Assembly (NCBI RefSeq): GCF_001277995.1
Contig: NZ_CP009220.1
Span: 2,294,001 to 2,358,000, forward strand
Length of the DNA: 64,000 bases
Source of the DNA: Corynebacterium deserti GIMN1.010
Lineage (GTDB): Bacteria > Actinomycetota > Actinomycetes > Mycobacteriales > Mycobacteriaceae
Direction of reading: 5' to 3'
Both the position numbers and the translations under genes were made by a program. Positions 46,901 through 55,825 of the stretch are shown here, piece after piece. Below the pieces are notes generated by a model that saw only the letters and a program-made list of their open reading frames with translations, searched no databases and had not been told where the DNA came from. Position 1 is the stretch's first letter. Each line of letters begins with the position of its first letter.

Positions 46901-49900
46901 CAGGGTGGTCTCCCAGGTCGCTACCCCATCGGACACGGTCGCCAGGGTGCCACCAGCTGCGATACGGGTCAGTTCACCCATCGCTGCTTCAGCGTCTTCC
47001 TGAGTGACCAGTGGGACAGCGCTTGGCAGTGCGTCGATTGGGCTGGTGAAACGGATCTTCAGCTCAGCGGTGGTGCCGAATGCGGTGGATCCTGCCAAAG
47101 GCACAGTCAGCATCGCGTGCTCGGCGTCTTCGAACACCAAGTTGGCGCCGGTTGGCCCGTGAAATGCTTCGAATTCGGAACGGGACCACTTGTCCGCGTC
47201 GCCAAGGCTGCGGATGACAGATGGGATGTTGCGGCCAGCCCAGAACGTGCCTGGGGAGCTAAGCACCTTGCCCATGATGTCGCGGGAGCGGGAATCATGC
47301 TCATCGATGCGCTCAATGGTGGCGTCGACAAAGCGATCAAGGAGGTCAGCGACAGGCTCGTTGGCCTTGGTGATGCCAGCAACGGCGATAACACCAGGGA
47401 TGATGGCCACCTGATCAGCGGTGTATCGCTCATCGTGGGACTGCCACAGGGAATCGGAACGCCACCAACGGCGCACGTCCTTGTCAATGACAGGAACAAA
47501 ATTGACGGGCTTGCCAGGAGTGCGGCACAGGCCAAGGAACCAAGCAACGTCAGATGGGGTCAGCAGATCGGTTGAAGCGTGTGGCAGGGCTGCTACCAGG
47601 GCATCAACGTTTTCTGCTGCATTATCTGTAGTGGAAAATCGTGGCTCAAAAGTGCCATGATCCTGCTCGATCAAACGAGCCTCAGCGCGCTCGAGCATCT
47701 GGGTGAAGCGGATAGCCCAGGACGGATCAACCCATGTGCCATCGGTTGGGCCGGACACCTCAAGGTAGCGGCGCAACCACTGCTCATAGGTCAAGGTTTC
47801 CAGGTCACCGAAGTACACCTTGGCGGTCTTGCCGATGGCCTCGATGATTTCTTCGCGGCGCGCTTGAACTGCAGCCTCGTCGCCTGCGACTTCATCAAGC
47901 AGGCGGCCAGCCTTGGCAAAGGAGTTGTCGATCTCGTGAATATCAGCGCCGAGCTGGGAACGTCCAGAGGCCATGCCATTTTTGGCGCCACCAGCTGGAA
48001 CCCACTCATCAGAACCCTGGGTAGAGACCAACAGTTCTTTAACAGCCTGGGAGGTCTTTGCTTCCTTGGTTGCCATCGCAGCGGTACCCACCAAAATGCC
48101 GTCGACAGGCATAGCTGGCAGACCGTACGCGGTGGACCAGGAACCGGTGACATAATCAGCGGCGCGCTCAGGGGTGCCAATGCCACCACCCACGCACAAC
48201 ACCACGTTGTCCAGCGCACGAACCTGGCCATAGGTGGCGATCAGCAGCTCATCGAGGTCTTCCCATGAGTGGTGACCACCAGCAACGCCACCTTCAATCT
48301 GGATGATAATGGACAGTTCAGGGATTTCCTTGGCGATAGCCAACACAGAATTAACCTGGCGAACAGCACCTGGCTTGAACGCAACCCACGGGAATCCATC
48401 ACGCATGAGTTCCTTGACCAGTGCAACAGCCTCATCCTTTTCCGGAATACCGGCGGTGATGACAATGCCATCAATCGGCGCACCGTTTGCACGAGCCTTA
48501 GGCACCAGACGCTTGCCGCCGATCTGCATCTTCCACAGGTACGGATCGAGGAACATGGAGTTGAACTGCGCATTGATGCCAGGCTCCAGCAGCTCGGTGA
48601 GCTGGTCAATATGAGATTCCAGGATCTCTGGGGTGACCTGTCCACCACCGGCAAGCTCAGCCCAGTGGCCACCGTTGGCAGCAGCGGCCACGATCTCCGG
48701 ATCAACGGTGGTTGGGGTCATACCAGCAAGCATCATCGGGGTGTGGCCAGTGAGCTCCGTAAACTTGGTGACCAGGCGTGGCGTGCCATCGACGTGCTCA
48801 ACGCGTGGCGCGAATTCCGCGTAATCCACGGGCAGCTCAGGATCCATTCCGGCATCAAAAATCTTCGCCTGACCAGCGGAGTCACACACAGCGAAGGTGC
48901 CTGCGCCACGGCCTTCAAGAATAGAGGCAGTAAGCTTGACGACGCCCCCATCCGGGCCCACATCCAGGAACCAGCGGGCCCCGGCGTTGTAGGCATTGTT
49001 TACTTGTTCTACCCAATCAACAGGGTTCACCATAACGTCAGCTGCGAGCTCACGAGCAAGCTCCACATCCAGACCAGCCGAGCTTGCCCAAACGACAACC
49101 TGCTCAACAGCCATGTTCATAGCTGGGTGGTGGAATGCCGACTGCACGTTGAGTGGGCTCACGCGTGGGCTAAACGCGGAACCACCACGCTGCTTGTCTT
49201 CGATGGCCTTCTTATCCTTGGCAGCCATCTTCTCCAGCACAGCAACAACGCGAGCGTTATCGTCTGGACGACCAACAAGAACAAAAGAATCGCGGGAGTT
49301 GCGCAGACCGATAACCGGGCGGATCTCCTCCGGGATTTCGCTAGTTGCCGCGTCGATAGCCTGTTGTAGCTGCTCACGAGAAATACCCGCAATCGACAGC
49401 ATTGGCATGTTCTCGCCCTGGGCAATAAGTCCCGTCATGCGTGCGGTGCGGGTGATCGCGGCACCGATAAGCTGTGCGGTGGCAACGAGCTCATCAGCAC
49501 GGGTGGTATCGCGCAGCAAGTGCTCGCCCAAGACGCCTTGGGAGTGGCCAATGCACGCAACAGCCTGGTCGATGTCCAAGCGCTGTGCTTCCAAAGAATC
49601 TAAGGTGGCGATCTGGGAGACAAAGATGCCCGGCACGCTCACTGCAGACTGAGCGGTGTCAAACGAGGGCTCGTCAGCGTTATTTGCCCATGCTACTGGG
49701 TCGAATCCGAAGGGAAGGGTGCCTACGAGGGCATCAGCAACCGGTGCGAGCAGCGTATTCGCGCGCTCTACGATGTCTTTGACATTGCTTCCAGCACCTG
49801 CGGCAACAGCTGCGCGGAGGGTTTTCAACCAGTCATATCCTTGGCCTGCGAAAACGAAAGCGAAAGGCTCCTGGTCGAAGCGGTTAATCAGTCGGCTGGC

Positions 49901-49927
49901 CCCGAAGTTCCTGCTCAATTCGGTCAC
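40901..49927 (-). CDS. fasA: Type I fatty acid synthase (single chain)
   Basis: 3008 residues, the size of corynebacterial FAS-I. Domains in order: acetyltransferase (GHSQG near 128), enoyl reductase (MLAGMTPTTVDPEIVAAAANGGH near 405), hotdog dehydratase (RNPIHVSDVAASLAGLPGVIVHGM near 1190), malonyl/palmitoyl transferase (GHSVGEYNALAAYAG near 1393), an Ala/Pro/Glu-rich linker (about 1690-1735), carrier domain with the phosphopantetheine Ser in GVSSRRNQ near 1763, ketoreductase (VVTGGSPNS near 2060) and ketosynthase (Cys in AACATAAVS near 2653; HDTSTNANDPNE and GHAKGGAAAF). It makes palmitate- and oleate-length acyl-CoA. GTG start after AAGGAG. AcpS and FasR are encoded close by. Confidence 0.97.
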   Translation of the reverse strand: MTELSRNFGASRLINRFDQEPFAFVFAGQGYDWLKTLRAAVAAGAGSNVKDIVERANTLLAPVADALVGTLPFGFDPVAWANNADEPSFDTAQSAVSVPGIFVSQIATLDSLEAQRLDIDQAVACIGHSQGVLGEHLLRDTTRADELVATAQLIGAAITRTARMTGLIAQGENMPMLSIAGISREQLQQAIDAATSEIPEEIRPVIGLRNSRDSFVLVGRPDDNARVVAVLEKMAAKDKKAIEDKQRGGSAFSPRVSPLNVQSAFHHPAMNMAVEQVVVWASSAGLDVELARELAADVMVNPVDWVEQVNNAYNAGARWFLDVGPDGGVVKLTASILEGRGAGTFAVCDSAGQAKIFDAGMDPELPVDYAEFAPRVEHVDGTPRLVTKFTELTGHTPMMLAGMTPTTVDPEIVAAAANGGHWAELAGGGQVTPEILESHIDQLTELLEPGINAQFNSMFLDPYLWKMQIGGKRLVPKARANGAPIDGIVITAGIPEKDEAVALVKELMRDGFPWVAFKPGAVRQVNSVLAIAKEIPELSIIIQIEGGVAGGHHSWEDLDELLIATYGQVRALDNVVLCVGGGIGTPERAADYVTGSWSTAYGLPAMPVDGILVGTAAMATKEAKTSQAVKELLVSTQGSDEWVPAGGAKNGMASGRSQLGADIHEIDNSFAKAGRLLDEVAGDEAAVQARREEIIEAIGKTAKVYFGDLETLTYEQWLRRYLEVSGPTDGTWVDPSWAIRFTQMLERAEARLIEQDHGTFEPRFSTTDNAAENVDALVAALPHASTDLLTPSDVAWFLGLCRTPGKPVNFVPVIDKDVRRWWRSDSLWQSHDERYTADQVAIIPGVIAVAGITKANEPVADLLDRFVDATIERIDEHDSRSRDIMGKVLSSPGTFWAGRNIPSVIRSLGDADKWSRSEFEAFHGPTGANLVFEDAEHAMLTVPLAGSTAFGTTAELKIRFTSPIDALPSAVPLVTQEDAEAAMGELTRIAAGGTLATVSDGVATWETTLDAGTTADYNNITAGYLPSSVVPGGTAPDVLVGRAWPAVFAAVKSAIIPGTDSASVVEGMLSLVHLEHHIVLKQDIPTEGALTVTAHADEVVDTQVGRLVIVRAEIADAEGNPVATLSERFAIRGRKGNSVARTNTSQLPTLVDTPRSARAVAKVVAPESMRPFAVVSGDRNPIHVSDVAASLAGLPGVIVHGMWTSAIGEIIAGAEFNDEQTHTPAAKVVEYTATMLAPVLPGQTIEFSVERSAIDTRPGMGEVRTVTATVEGNPVLTATAVMEAPSTFYAFPGQGIQSQGMGMEARRNSAAAREIWDRADAHTRAKLGFSILEIVENNPREVTVAGEKFFHPDGVLYLTQFTQVGMATLGVAQIAEMREAHALNQRAYFAGHSVGEYNALAAYAGVLSLESVLEIVYRRGLTMHRLVDRDENGLSNYGLAALRPNKMGLTADNVFDYVAAVSEKSGEFLEIVNYNLAGLQYAVAGTQAGLRALREDAESRAPGQRAFIMIPGIDVPFHSSKLRDGVGAFREHLDSLIPQELNLEVLIGRYIPNLVARPFELTREFVESMAEVVDSTYVNEILADFDAASADTQKLARTLLIELLAWQFASPVRWIETQDLLINGLGAQRFVEVGVGSAPTLANMMGQTLRLPQYASATIEVLNIERDRPVVFASDEVVRELITEDTAPADAETPAAEPTVQAAATAAPAAAPAATPAPATGGPRPDDISFTPADATEMLIAIWTKVRPDQMGATDSIETLVEGVSSRRNQLLLDLGVEFGLGAIDGAADAELGDLKVTVSKMAKGYKAFGPVLSDSAADALRRLTGPTGKRPGYVAERVTGTWQLGQGWADHVVAEVVIGAREGASLRGGDLASLTPANPSNAGELDALIDAAVQAVASRLGVAVSLPQAGGAAGGVVDSAALGEFAEQVTGEKGVLAQAARTILSQLGLEHTAPASLDEATEEDLYDLVSRELGSDWPRQVAPSFDENKVVLLDDRWASAREDLTRVALGELAASDVDLTGAGEGVAKQAEFLGLPELAAQARVADALEYADDVAVVTGGSPNSIAAAVVEKLLAGGATVIATTSNLGHDRLEFYKDLYARSARGTASLWVVAANLSSYADIDAIINWVGSEQTATVNGASKLVKPALVPTLLFPFAAPRVSGSLADAGPAAETQMRLLLWSVERLIAGLAPLGANTNVGHRLHVVIPGSPNRGRFGGDGAYGESKAALDAVVTRWNAEQAAWGAQTSLVHAHIGWVRGTGLMGGNDPLVKAAEEAGVETYSTHEIADKLLSQVTADVRNQAATAPLTVDFTGGLGESDLNLAEMARAEAARAAASTAPVEAPRTVAALPTPYRPVVQTTPDFAGQVTQSLDNMVVIVGAGELGPLGSARTRFDAEMTGSLTAAGVIELAWTMGLIHWDVDPKPGWYDDSDEAVAEEDIFDLYHDEVMSRIGVRRYNDMPEYGMIDNFAPELTTVYLDQDLTFNVGSREEALTYVDSEPELTVASFDEAAGEWKVTRKAGSAIRVPRRMAMTRFVGGQVPKDFDPAVWGIPADMVDNLDTVALWNIVCTVDAFLSAGFTPAELLASVHPARVSSTQGTGMGGMESLRGIYVDRILAEPRANDVLQEALPNVVAAHVMQSYVGGYGQMIHPVAACATAAVSVEEALDKIRVGKSDFVVAGGFDALSVEGITGFGDMAATADSAEMEGKGIEHRFFSRANDRRRGGFIESEGGGTVLLARASLAADMGLPVLGVIGFAESFADGAHTSIPAPGLGALGAARDGVESRLAVALRSVGVSADEISIISKHDTSTNANDPNESDLHERIASAIGRADGNPMYVISQKTLTGHAKGGAAAFQMIGLTQVLRSGLVPANRALDCVDPVLSKHSHLVWLRKPLDLRAKAPKAGLVTSLGFGHVSALVAIVHPDAFYEAVRVARGAEAADAWRASAIAREEAGLRTIVAGMHGGVLYERPVERNLGVHGDAAKEVEAAVLLDSRARLVDGVLRAEG

Positions 49928-50330
49928 GTGAGAACTCGCTCCTTGTGTAACTTAACGCTTGCCAATCTTTTAGTCCTGATTGCCAAAGCCTTAAGTGGTT
50001 CGGTTGGTACAAATCTATTGAAAATGGCACGCCTGAAGACACCAGGGCGACATTGGATAGAAAACAATATGCCACAAATCATGAGGAAAACGTCATCTTT
50101 TGTGGGCGTGGCGCTTTCCGCTTCTCATATCGTGCCACCAAAAGGCTTCTAAACAAAACTTTCAGGTAAGAAAAAGTTTCGCCCCAAGTTACCCGAAACC
50201 GCAGGTCAACAGAGACAAAGGTGGCTCACACTGAGCGTGCAAACCACCTTGAGCCCACGAGCCGTTGTGTGGCCTTATTCACCTTATGAGGGCTGCTGGG
50301 AAATTCTCACAGCCTCGTGTTTACAAGCCG
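49928..50330. other. fasA upstream region
   Basis: About 400 bases without a gene. It must hold the fasA promoter on the minus strand and is where FasR should bind, but I could not identify the operator with certainty. A weak stem AAGGTGG / CCACCTT (50219-50252) may be the terminator of the convergently placed minus-strand 3-hydroxybutyrate gene's transcript end. Confidence 0.4.
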
Positions 50331-51104
50331 TTAGCTAGCTGTCCATCCACCATCAATGGAATAGGACGCACCCGTAACGATGCCTGCATGATCAGACGCC
50401 AACCACGTCACCAATGAGGCCACTTCTTCTGGGGTACCCATGCGCTTAATCGCAGATTCCGCGAGCATGATCTTCTCCACCACGTCTTCTGGTGCGATGT
50501 TGTGGGTCTTTGCTTGGTCATCGATCTGTTTTTCCACCAAGGCCGTGCGCACATAGGACGGGTTGATGCAGTTGGAGGTCACACCATGTGATGCACCTTC
50601 TAGTGCGGTGACCTTAGACAGTCCTTCCAAGCCATGCTTAGCAGCAACATAGGCAGACTTGAAGGCACTTGCGCGCAAGCCGTGGACGGAGGAGATATTG
50701 ATGACTCGACCAAAACCGCGTTCATACATCTTTGGCAATGCGGCACGGATGAGAAGGAATGGAGATTCCAGCATAAGACGGTGAATCAGGCGCCAGTTAT
50801 TGGGGTCAAACTCATGAATCGGTGCGACTTTCTGAATACCCGCGTTGTTGACCAGAATGTCAATATCCAACTCCAGGTCTTCTAGCGCTGCAGTATCGGA
50901 AAGATCTACCGCCCAGTAGTCGCCACCAATGTCGTCAGCAAGCGCTTTTGCTGCGTCCTCGTTGAGGTCACACACGATGACGTGCGCGCCAACTTCGGCA
51001 AAGGCGCGGGATACCGCTGCGCCAATTCCTGATGCTCCACCGGTGACGAGAGCTGTGCGGCCTTCGAGTGAGATGACGGCGGCTGGGGTGTGGGACGAGG
51101 TCAT
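50331..51104 (-). CDS. 3-hydroxybutyrate dehydrogenase (SDR)
   Basis: 257 residues. TGGASGIG is near residue 20, NNAG near 87, catalytic Ser in NISSVHGLRAS near 138 and YVAAKHG near 150. The blocks VHGL, KHGLEGLSKVTALEG and NPSYVRTALVEKQI are those of D-3-hydroxybutyrate dehydrogenases, which oxidise 3-hydroxybutyrate to acetoacetate with NAD. It follows a GntP-type permease gene by 45 bases on the same strand, supporting uptake and oxidation of a hydroxy acid. Confidence 0.85.
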   Translation of the reverse strand: MTSSHTPAAVISLEGRTALVTGGASGIGAAVSRAFAEVGAHVIVCDLNEDAAKALADDIGGDYWAVDLSDTAALEDLELDIDILVNNAGIQKVAPIHEFDPNNWRLIHRLMLESPFLLIRAALPKMYERGFGRVINISSVHGLRASAFKSAYVAAKHGLEGLSKVTALEGASHGVTSNCINPSYVRTALVEKQIDDQAKTHNIAPEDVVEKIMLAESAIKRMGTPEEVASLVTWLASDHAGIVTGASYSIDGGWTAS

Positions 51105-51149
51105 TGGATGCTCCTTATATATATGAGTGTGCTGTTTGAGGGGTGTCGT

Positions 51150-52607
51150 TTAGAGAACACCCATGGAGACTGCAGCAACCAGAACTGCAACGGTTACCAC
51201 TGGGATGAGCATGGTGATCACGGCGATGTCCTTGTAGGACTGCTTATGTGTCAGACCACAGACGATGAGCAGCGTAACCACGGCGCCGGAGTGAGGCAAG
51301 GTATCCAGGCCGCCAGCTGCCATAGCGGTCAAGCGGTGCATGGCTTCCATGCTGGTGCCATCGGCAATGGCCATGGCTTTCAGGTCTTCGCCCAGAGCGT
51401 TCAGTGCGATGGTCATACCGCCAGAGGAAGAACCGGTTAGACCTGCGGTGATAGACACCGTAACCACAGAGGTGATCAGTGCGTTGGCCCCCATGTTGAA
51501 GATAGAGTCGCGGATAACGGCGAATGCTGCAACAGAGGCGACCACAGCGCCGTAACCGACCTCAGATGCAGTGGAGAAGATCGGGAACATTGCTTTCTTT
51601 GCGCCGTCGCCCACGGTCTTGACCAGGAGCTTGAAGTGGCGGAAGTTGAGCGCCAGGATGAGCACAACTGCGGTGACAATACCAACAAGAACTGCCCACA
51701 GTGCGGAACGGCCAGACAAGGTGATTCCGCCGTACTTGTCCTCAGAGAGGAAGTCCCAGTTCATGTTCGGGAAGATGTACAGGGTACACAGGAAGTTGAC
51801 TGCGAACACCGTAATCAGCGGAAGGAAAGGAATGATGCGGTTCTTTGGTTCGGGCAGCTCGCCCGCAGCGGCCTGTGCGCCACCAGCATTCATTGCTTCC
51901 TTCTCGCCATCGCTTTCTGCTGAGGAGAAGTGCTCACCCTTCTTGCGCAAGGAACGAGTGCGGTATTCCAACCATGCAAGGCCAAGGCCGGCGATCATCA
52001 ACGAGCCGATGATACCAATCAACGCGCCAGCGAAGGAGCCGGTTCCAAAGAGCTGACCTGGAATGATGTTCTGCACCTGAGGTGTACCAGGCAGAGAGGT
52101 CATGGTGAAAGTGAAGATGCCCAATGCAATGGTCGCAGGGATGAGTCGGCGTGGAATATCAGCAACGCGGAATAGCTCACGAGCCAGTGGGTACATCACG
52201 AATGCAACCACGAACAAGCTAATGCCGCCGTAAGTCATCAACGAGGACGTAATAACGGTTGCGGCAATGGCACCTTTGCTGCCGATCAATGAGGTGACTG
52301 ACGTTGCAATGGAACGGGCGTAGCCGGTGACCGACATCAGCACGCCAAACACTGCGCCGGTAAGGAAGATCGGGAAATAATTTCCGACGAAGCCTGCCAT
52401 GGCAGGCATGAAAATATCTGTGTAGGCCGGAAGGATTGGCGCCTGTGAGAACAGCAGCGCAACGACCGAGGCAATGGGCGCTGCAATAATCACCGGAATG
52501 CCGCGGTAGGCAAGCGTGATGAGCAACGCAAGAGAAATTAGGATGCCGATGATGCCGAAGATCACGGGAGCCCCCTTGCTTGAGTTATGAACAGGTTTTC
52601 CACTCAA
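51150..52607 (-). CDS. GntP family permease
   Basis: 485 residues with about 12 transmembrane segments. The family's glycine-rich block GLTGSSSGGMTIALNALGEDL is near residue 400, and HRLTAMAAGGLDTLPHSGAVVTLL near 430. GntP carriers take up gluconate or other hydroxy acids with protons; the neighbouring dehydrogenase suggests 3-hydroxybutyrate here. It is probably the first gene of a two-gene operon, with the regulator gene upstream on the same strand after a 131-base gap. Confidence 0.85.
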   Translation of the reverse strand: MSGKPVHNSSKGAPVIFGIIGILISLALLITLAYRGIPVIIAAPIASVVALLFSQAPILPAYTDIFMPAMAGFVGNYFPIFLTGAVFGVLMSVTGYARSIATSVTSLIGSKGAIAATVITSSLMTYGGISLFVVAFVMYPLARELFRVADIPRRLIPATIALGIFTFTMTSLPGTPQVQNIIPGQLFGTGSFAGALIGIIGSLMIAGLGLAWLEYRTRSLRKKGEHFSSAESDGEKEAMNAGGAQAAAGELPEPKNRIIPFLPLITVFAVNFLCTLYIFPNMNWDFLSEDKYGGITLSGRSALWAVLVGIVTAVVLILALNFRHFKLLVKTVGDGAKKAMFPIFSTASEVGYGAVVASVAAFAVIRDSIFNMGANALITSVVTVSITAGLTGSSSGGMTIALNALGEDLKAMAIADGTSMEAMHRLTAMAAGGLDTLPHSGAVVTLLIVCGLTHKQSYKDIAVITMLIPVVTVAVLVAAVSMGVL

Positions 52608-52738
52608 AAGCGTGCGGCATTATGCACCACAGCAGCTCTAAGCGACTCAAACCAGAATGCCAAGCAATTGTGAGCTACACCATATATCTGGATTCAAGAT
52701 TTAAAGATCTTTTTTGTAGCTAGCTACAACGCTTTCCC

Positions 52739-53929
52739 TCAGAAATCTTTCTTAATTGCCTCTAAAACCCATGCCACTTCTATCAAGGTGCGCACATCGC
52801 CCACATGGGTATTGGTGAGTTCCTCGAAACGCCGCAAGCGATAACGCAAGGTGTTGACATGCACAGGAATGCTTTTTGCCGCCGCAGGGATGTTCATCTG
52901 GTTATCCAGATACGCCTGCAGCGATTCAATAATGTCTTGCGCAAACTCCCCCGATTCCCGCAAGGGGTCAAGGTACTTTTTGGCCAAGATCTCTGTCACC
53001 CGGGGACTGGAATGAATCGCCAGCTTCCACGTGAGGTCTTGCGCTTTCACCACAGACTTCAACCCCAAGCCATCGGCAGCCTTGAGCACCAACGAGGCAT
53101 CCGCATACGACAGATACAACTTCGAGAGCACTCGCGCCCCACCAAGCCCAATGGCAAAGTTAGGTCCAGCCACGCTGAGATTTGGCCTACCAATCACAAT
53201 GCCTACGATGACACTGGGTCGAACAGATGTCAGCACGCGCACCCCGGCGCGCCGGGCCCACTCTTGGATCTTCTTTTCTGCATCAGGATTGTCAGCTGTG
53301 GCTGCCGCAAGGGCACGCAGTGGTGCGTCAGCTGGAACGTCATACATCGCCGCACCCCATAGCAATTCCGACATCGGCGCGCCTTCGGCCACCGCCTTGC
53401 CAATCCATTCAGATCTGCGCACCGAATCAGCCACGGCTTGAGAAATTTCATGATCGCGATACACCAAGGTGGCGCGGGTTGAAAAGACATCATTAATTGC
53501 CCACATCATGGTGGACCAGCGCAGCATGCGCCGCGGATCAATGTCATATTCCGGCCCCAGATCCACCATGTGCTGCAAAATATCGCTCAGCGACGTCCTA
53601 AATCCGCTGAGCACACTACCCAGTGGCACGTGCTGTGAAATGCGCTCCTCCGCAAGCATGGTCGCCTCGGGGAGATCCGCGGGTTGCGGTTGTGCGCCCG
53701 CCTTAATAAGGCGGATGGTCAGCGCCGAATTGCGTAACGACGACTGCTTCACCGATTCCGCCTTTACTTCTTCATACCCGGGAATCGTGGCGAGTAGTTT
53801 TTCCGCCGTTCGGTCCGAAATCGCCTCCGCGTCCGCCGCCAAACGGTCCAACAATTCTTCCCAACGCTCGGTCGGTTTGCCGTCTGCCGAATCGGCCGGG
53901 GTGACGGATCTAACATCCTCCATGGACAA
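52739..53929 (-). CDS. PucR/CdaR-type transcriptional regulator
   Basis: 396 residues. The C-terminus has the PucR/CdaR helix-turn-helix: LQAYLDNQMNIPAAAKSIPVHVNTLRYRLRRFEELTN (about 335-372). The preceding part is a GGDEF-like/RsbRD-like sensor region, with an N-terminal helical RsbRD-type segment. These proteins usually activate or repress adjacent catabolic genes in response to the substrate. It lies just upstream of the GntP-permease and dehydrogenase genes, which are its likely targets. Confidence 0.82.
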   Translation of the reverse strand: MSMEDVRSVTPADSADGKPTERWEELLDRLAADAEAISDRTAEKLLATIPGYEEVKAESVKQSSLRNSALTIRLIKAGAQPQPADLPEATMLAEERISQHVPLGSVLSGFRTSLSDILQHMVDLGPEYDIDPRRMLRWSTMMWAINDVFSTRATLVYRDHEISQAVADSVRRSEWIGKAVAEGAPMSELLWGAAMYDVPADAPLRALAAATADNPDAEKKIQEWARRAGVRVLTSVRPSVIVGIVIGRPNLSVAGPNFAIGLGGARVLSKLYLSYADASLVLKAADGLGLKSVVKAQDLTWKLAIHSSPRVTEILAKKYLDPLRESGEFAQDIIESLQAYLDNQMNIPAAAKSIPVHVNTLRYRLRRFEELTNTHVGDVRTLIEVAWVLEAIKKDF

Positions 53930-54096
53930 CCAGCGTAGCGGGGATAACGAGTGCCGTCATGTACTTAACGCACGTGTTGAGAAACTAGAAAACTTGGCAT
54001 TCAACGGGGGTAACCCCTAATGTGGTCACAACTTGATAACGAGTCGGTTACAAATACAATTTTTCGACTCACCAATCGGCCACACGAAGGATTCTC

Positions 54097-54651
54097 ATGC
54101 TATACACCGGACGCAACCTACAGCGACGACGTCGATTAGCGCTCGCTGCCCTAGTCGCTGGCGCCGCCGTGACCGCATCCGTGACACCTGCCCACGCCCA
54201 GTCCAACTTCGCAGCGCTGTCCTCCGGGGTCACCAACACCATCGCCCAAGCAACGGGATACGCCAACGGTGTGGCACTGCCCGCTAACGGCACCCTCACC
54301 TCCGGTTTCGGCGCACGCTGGGGAACCAACCACAACGGCATCGACATCGCCAATGCCGTAGGCACCCCAATTTACGCCGTCATGGATGGCACTGTCATCA
54401 GCTCAGGCCCCGCATCTGGCTACGGCCAATGGATCCGCATCCAGCACGACGACGGATCCATCTCCATCTACGGACACATGGAATACCTCTACGTCTCCGT
54501 CGGCGAGCGCGTGAGCGCTGGACAAGAAATCGCTGGAATGGGCAGCCGTGGCTTCTCCACCGGATCACACCTGCACTTTGAAATCCACCCAGACGGCGTC
54601 ACCCCAGTCGACCCACAAACGTGGCTGGCAAACCACGGCATCTACGTTTAA
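54097..54651 (+). CDS. mepA: Secreted M23 metalloendopeptidase (MepA type)
   Basis: 184 residues: a signal peptide (MLYTGRNLQRRRR then a hydrophobic stretch and AHAQS at about 31), a short linker and an LytM/M23 domain with HNGIDIANAVG (first zinc ligands near 83) and HLHFEIH (near 158). It should cut peptide cross-links in peptidoglycan. The C. glutamicum gene in this location, mepA, is under the MtrAB two-component system; I did not confirm a binding site. A strong terminator follows. Confidence 0.9.
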   Translation: MLYTGRNLQRRRRLALAALVAGAAVTASVTPAHAQSNFAALSSGVTNTIAQATGYANGVALPANGTLTSGFGARWGTNHNGIDIANAVGTPIYAVMDGTVISSGPASGYGQWIRIQHDDGSISIYGHMEYLYVSVGERVSAGQEIAGMGSRGFSTGSHLHFEIHPDGVTPVDPQTWLANHGIYV

Positions 54652-54682
54652 GAACTAGCCGTTCGTGGGATAGTCGTGAAAT

Positions 54683-54728
54683 AAAAGAAACTGTAGATCA
54701 TCTTTATTGATGATCTACAGTTTCTTTT
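54683..54728. terminator. Bidirectional terminator between mepA and tRNA-Leu
   Basis: A perfect 20-base stem (54683-54702 with 54709-54728; AAAAGAAACTGTAGATCATC and its complement) with a TTTATT loop and A/T runs on both sides. Confidence 0.92.
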
Positions 54729-54730
54729 TG

Positions 54731-54812
<82 letters not shown>

Positions 54813-54923
54813 TTTGTGCGGGTTTAACTATACATGGAAGGCGTGCGATTCCAAGAATTTGGGTGACCAAGTCCACCGTAAAGAAATTCGCTAATGCCAA
54901 ATAGGCAGGTAAACTAGCACTCT

Positions 54924-55382
54924 ATGAGCGAACCAGGCCAGTCCGGGGTGAAACAAAGAAAGAAAGTGACGGTGAAAGCCAGTCACGTTGTCTTCCTTAT
55001 TATCTGCTTCTGCGCCGCCCTAGCGCTGGCGTGGTGGCAGTGGTCCAGATTCCAATCAGGTTCGGGTACCTTCCAAAATCTTGGATACGCCTTCCAATGG
55101 CCTGTCATCGGTGGCTTTTTGATCTACGCGTACCGCAAGTACTTGCAGTATGAGAACGAAGCCATCGAGCTGGAAAACCTGGAAGCCCACATGGAAGAAG
55201 AACAGTCCAACCGACCTCAGCACGAGGAAGGGTTTGTTCAGCTGTCCAACCGCCCGAGCCTGGTTGAGGATGACAGCGTAAAGGAAATCGATACATCCTT
55301 CTTGCCGGAACGCCCCACGATGGATGTGGAGGAATTTAATAGGTTGAATGATCCGAAGGCAAGAAGGCGTCGAAAAGCATAA
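54924..55382 (+). CDS. Conserved membrane protein of unknown function
   Basis: 152 residues. A basic N-terminus is followed by two transmembrane helices (about 20-40 and 55-72), then a long acidic cytosolic tail ending in KARRRRKA. I do not recognise a named family; it looks like a small actinobacterial conserved protein. A copy of the recurrent motif (GGCGTCGAAAAGCA, 55366-55379) is the last coding bases, read as RRKA. The DUF3817 gene follows 77 bases later. Confidence 0.75.
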   Translation: MSEPGQSGVKQRKKVTVKASHVVFLIICFCAALALAWWQWSRFQSGSGTFQNLGYAFQWPVIGGFLIYAYRKYLQYENEAIELENLEAHMEEEQSNRPQHEEGFVQLSNRPSLVEDDSVKEIDTSFLPERPTMDVEEFNRLNDPKARRRRKA

Positions 55383-55459
55383 ACCTGGAACTTTTAGCCC
55401 CCTGCACCCGACTGATAAGCTAGCTCCCCTGCCCTCCTAATTTTCAAAGGAATTTTTGC

Positions 55460-55816
55460 GTGTCTACCAATATCCAGGTCCATCCCGAGCGGAAAAAGCG
55501 CGTCCGCCAAGCCCTGAACATGTTCTCTGTCGCCGCATGGGTGACCGGTGTGTTCCTGTTGGCGCTGGTCGTGCGCATGATCATGCAATACGGGCTCAAC
55601 ATGGAGCTGCCAAGCTGGGCAACGTTCATCGCGATTTTCCACGGATGGGCATACATTATTTACCTGCTGACCACCCTCAACCTTGGACTGAAAGCGCGGT
55701 GGAATCCCGCTCGCTGGATCACCACTGCAATTGCTGGTGTTGTGCCGCTGCTGTCCTTCTTCATTGAGCACAACCGTCGTAAGGAAGTCACCGAGACCTT
55801 CCAGCTAAATTCTTAA
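55460..55816 (+). CDS. DUF3817 membrane protein
   Basis: 118 residues, GTG start, AAAGGAA upstream. Three transmembrane helices (about 20-42, 55-72, 83-100), with the DUF3817 features FHGWAYIIYLLT near 60 and a tail HNRRKEVTE. The function is unknown; the domain is common in actinobacteria and Bacillus. It ends before a strong terminator. Confidence 0.85.
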   Translation: MSTNIQVHPERKKRVRQALNMFSVAAWVTGVFLLALVVRMIMQYGLNMELPSWATFIAIFHGWAYIIYLLTTLNLGLKARWNPARWITTAIAGVVPLLSFFIEHNRRKEVTETFQLNS

Positions 55817-55825
55817 AAAGCCACG

